Source of the DNA: Corynebacterium sp.
Lineage (GTDB): Bacteria > Actinomycetota > Actinomycetes > Mycobacteriales > Mycobacteriaceae
Length of the DNA stretch: 64,000 bases
Direction: 5' to 3'
Assembly (NCBI RefSeq): GCF_030532965.1
Contig: NZ_JAUNKC010000009.1
Coordinates: 32,330 to 96,329, forward strand
Below the pieces are notes generated by a model. That model was not told where the DNA came from. It made no database searches and saw only the letters and a program-made list of their open reading frames with translations. Position numbers and translations under genes: made by a program. This document shows positions 63,023 through 64,000 of the stretch, piece after piece (within the stretch, counting starts at the first letter, position 1; the number at the start of each line of letters is the position of its first letter).

Positions 63023-64000
63023 CTAGGTTGTGCTTCGGCGCCTCTTATTACGGCGTTTGTGTCGGCGACACCGGTGTTGCTGAGCAGCACACCATGCCCT
63101 CGAGGCTGCAAGTCGGGCCGTGTATTCAACATCATCATCTGCGGCGAAGTGGGTTCCGAGTTCCACGACTGTCTGGACGGCAGCACTGTTGCCGTCCGAG
63201 GTTTCCAAGGTGAGGAGTTTTTCCACTATTTTTTGGGGAGTCAAGTGCCACGGGCTGTAAGACGGTTTTTCCGCGGGAAGGGTTTTCAACATCTGGTAGA
63301 GCTGTCGCTTCGCCTTTTTTTCTGCCCAGCGGCAAGGTAATAGTCCGCGATTTCGAGGCAAAGCCAGATGCGAGTTTCCTGAGGTTCCACTTCACGACTT
63401 GGATCTGGGTTATTAAGCCACAAGTCGCAGTATGTGGTGAGAACGTTGACCACCCGGTCGTTGAATTTTCGGCGGGTTATCTCGGTTATTCTGCTGATTA
63501 ACGGCCACAGCTGATCAACAGCGCGATGTTTATCGTGGATATAGGCGGTTTGTGCCCACCGAGTCGCGAGAATGAGGGCGTATTCGGCCGCGTCGAGGGC
63601 AGCTGCTTCTTTGTTATCGTCGAGCCTGCACGTGGCAAGTTCGACGGTGACAAGCAGCTTCTGCCAGTCTGTGTGCGCAGCGCAGACTAGTTTTTCCAGT
63701 TCGATGCGTGGGTTTGTGTTGTCAATCAGACTGACTACTTTCAGGTAGGACATTTTTAAGACGACCGAGACATTAGCGCCAACGTGTTCCATAGCTGTAG
63801 CGATGAACTCCTGCGCTTTCATAAGCTCGCTGGCGGCTAGGCCACTAGGGGCGAAGGAATCCTGAATAATGACGTGGTCAATGAGACTTACTAACACATG
63901 CTCAGCAACGTGCCACATTCTTTGAGCCGCCGCGAGTTCGTAGCATGTTGCGAACGAGTAATTCGTAGCGGTGTGGTAATGATCGTGTAGCGCCAGAGTG
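63023..64000 (-). CDS. TPR-like helical protein, 5' end outside window, split by a slippery A7 tract
   Basis: The reading frame is open from base 64000 to a stop at 63286; upstream residues continue past the ATG at 63918. At 63315-63321 the coding strand has A7 (CAG AAA AAA AGG). A -1 shift, equal to eight A, continues KKAKRQLYQMLKTLPAEK...KLLTLETSDGNSAAVQTVVELGTHFAADDDVEYTARLAASRAW to a stop at 63023. The continuation is protein-like. Helical, soluble. Either a frameshift mutation, phase variation or programmed slippage could explain it. The function is unknown. Confidence 0.55.

Noticed and set aside
1-64000. CRISPR array, tRNA, rRNA, transposase or prophage genes
   Set aside because: No regular short repeat-spacer array, no tRNA clover-leaf sequence and no recognisable transposase, integrase or phage structural gene were seen.

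Overview
The window reads as a high-GC Gram-positive chromosome, most probably Corynebacterium. The evidence is the divergent lysG/lysE pair, gatB, alanine dehydrogenase and pfkA in corynebacterial arrangement, a PPE/ESX-like Gly-rich secreted protein with a DUF3558-like lipoprotein, an ECF transporter, and a perfect TAGAC-N6-GTCTA site, the C. glutamicum McbR operator. Species cannot be fixed from the sequence alone. No rRNA, tRNA, CRISPR array, transposase or phage gene was seen.

Left part (1-17.5 kb), mostly housekeeping: a partial DoxX-like membrane protein, an HNH lipoprotein, lysG/lysE, the PPE-like gene with its translationally coupled lipoprotein, gatB, an ECF transporter in S-T-A order, ald, a DUF4241 protein, pfkA, an MFS exporter, a duplicated NTF2-like lipoprotein broken by a 1-nt insertion, and an RCC1-repeat protein. 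Several strong hairpin terminators separate the units.

Middle (18.1-26.7 kb): a tightly coupled seven-gene operon of three glycosyltransferases, an ABC exporter, two aminoglycoside-phosphotransferase-fold proteins and UDP-glucose dehydrogenase. Most junctions overlap by 4 nt. It looks like a locus for making and exporting a uronic-acid-containing glycan.

Right part (26.7-64 kb): an accessory island of repeated families, mostly on the minus strand. It holds three SMI1/KNR4 (SUKH) proteins, four TY-Chap/YbjN-like proteins (one decayed), three giant DUF6493-like helical-repeat proteins, two large helical proteins with a C-terminal VOC (glyoxalase-like) domain, two FGE-like proteins (one truncated by a stop), two small WHD-motif proteins, TPR-like proteins, DUF4253 and DUF1877. 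Interspersed are a TusA-fused YeeE/YedE thiosulfate-type transporter, a YwiC-like membrane protein, a DUF4143 ATPase, a T4 Rnl1-type RNA ligase and a surface vWA protein. SUKH proteins are known immunity proteins of polymorphic toxin systems, so the island may be an immunity or conflict-related gene bank. That is inference: no toxin gene is visible here.

The most unusual signal is a 13-bp motif, GGCGTCGAHAAGC (H = A, C or T), found 18 times exactly on both strands, in at least four reading-frame contexts and in intergenic DNA. About 0.006 copies would be expected by chance. Fourteen of the 18 lie in the accessory island and none in the glycan operon. Several genes also carry single disruptive mutations (frameshifts near 15.68 and 63.32 kb, stops at 32.87 and 41.78 kb), which suggests either recent gene decay or phase-variable tracts.
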